From: Candidatus Tayloriibacteriota bacterium
GTDB lineage: Bacteria; Patescibacteriota; Minisyncoccia; Phycocordibacterales; JAKAEA01
NCBI GenBank assembly: GCA_029288535.1
Contig: JARIGY010000061.1
Coordinates: forward strand, 1 to 20,773
Direction of reading: 5' to 3'
DNA length: 20,773 bases
Every line of letters begins with the position of its first letter. The stretch's first letter is position 1. The notes beneath the pieces were generated by a model. The model was not told where the DNA came from. It searched no databases and was given only the letters and a program-made list of their open reading frames with translations. The position numbers and the translations under genes were made by a program. Below, piece after piece: positions 20,560-20,773 of the stretch.

Positions 20560-20773
20560 TCAGTCAAAATAAATCGTCTTGAAGCCGGTTTTGCGGCTGC
20601 CGGTGCGTTCTTCCGCCTTGGTGATGTCGTCGTCCATTTCCACCATGAATTCGGACGGCACGTTCATCTGCTTCGAGCCGAAAATAGTGCGCATGCCGGC
20701 GTAGGTCAAAAAGAGCCGCTTGCGCGCCCGGGTCAGGGCGACATAAAAGAGTCGGCGCTCTTCTTCCATATCC
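20560..20773 (-). CDS. UvrD/PcrA-type ATP-dependent DNA helicase (C-terminal part)
   Basis: Only the last 70 residues are in the window. The frame is open at the right edge and ends in TGA at 20562-20560. The piece contains helicase motif VI, DMEEERRLFYVALTRARKRLFLTYA, typical of superfamily 1A helicases such as UvrD, PcrA and Rep. A short 'PSEFMVEM' stretch follows, as in the family's 'SRFL.EI'. These enzymes unwind DNA 3' to 5' in repair and replication restart. The exact subfamily cannot be set from this fragment. It is upstream of rsmA in the same direction. Confidence 0.88.
   Translation of the reverse strand, partial: DMEEERRLFYVALTRARKRLFLTYAGMRTIFGSKQMNVPSEFMVEMDDDITKAEERTGSRKTGFKTIYFD

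Noticed and set aside
132..20773. Recoded UGA (genetic code 25)
   Set aside because: dnaA and the helicase end in TGA at the family's normal C-terminus, and no in-frame TGA is needed to complete any gene.
1..20773. tRNA, rRNA, other structured RNA genes, transposases
   Set aside because: Intergenic space is small. No tRNA-like cloverleaf, rRNA stretch or riboswitch-like leader was recognised, and no transposase or integrase motif appears in any frame.

Overview
The window looks like a chromosomal segment of a Candidate Phyla Radiation (Patescibacteria) bacterium, most likely a Parcubacteria-type lineage. The reasons are minimal conserved genes (85-aa DciA-like protein, 45-aa L34, 243-aa YidC), almost no spacing between genes, very few Shine-Dalgarno sites, and a pilus/type IV secretion-like (T4SS) gene set of the PrgI-VirB4-VirB6-VirB2 kind seen in this group. 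TGA is used as an ordinary stop (for example at the end of dnaA), so there is no sign of the recoded UGA of Gracilibacteria or Absconditabacteria. The lineage is inferred from protein style, not from a marker tree.

Left part, 1-4748: a replication-origin neighbourhood. A plus-strand gene tail ends at a strong terminator. On the minus strand, dnaA, dnaN, a DciA-like gene and a 50-aa acidic ORF run in that order. The dnaA-dnaN gap carries at least seven DnaA-box-like 9-mers plus an AT-rich tract, and two more boxes lie upstream of dnaA, so this is very probably oriC. Divergently, rpmH, rnpA and yidC form the classic ribosomal protein/RNase P/membrane insertase cluster, without yidD between rnpA and yidC.

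At 4753-4914 an inverted-repeat element separates the convergent yidC and secretion clusters.

Middle part, 4916-17832: eleven minus-strand genes, mostly abutting. They encode two secreted or anchored proteins (one with a discoidin-like domain), a VirB6/TrbL-like channel protein, a helical/proline-rich cytosolic protein, a PrgI-family protein, a VirB4 N-terminal-like protein, a VirB4 ATPase, a small multipass protein, a secreted Ig/PKD-like protein, a pilin-like protein with a cysteine-repeat extension, and an anchored propeller-like protein. No relaxase or VirD4 coupling protein is present here, so the machine may serve adhesion, secretion or DNA uptake rather than conjugation.

Right part, 17853-20773: divergent from the cluster are a secreted peptidoglycan-binding/TIG protein and a secreted alpha/beta hydrolase. 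Convergent to these are rsmA (ksgA) and the C-terminal end of a UvrD/PcrA-type helicase.

A recurrent signal is an extended -10 promoter placed 6 to 8 bases before an ATG, seen at yidC, the 332-aa Ig-like gene, the VirB4 N-terminal-like gene, the PrgI gene and the peptidoglycan-binding gene, and without the TG extension at rpmH. This points to widespread leaderless transcription. No tRNA, rRNA, CRISPR array or transposase was seen.
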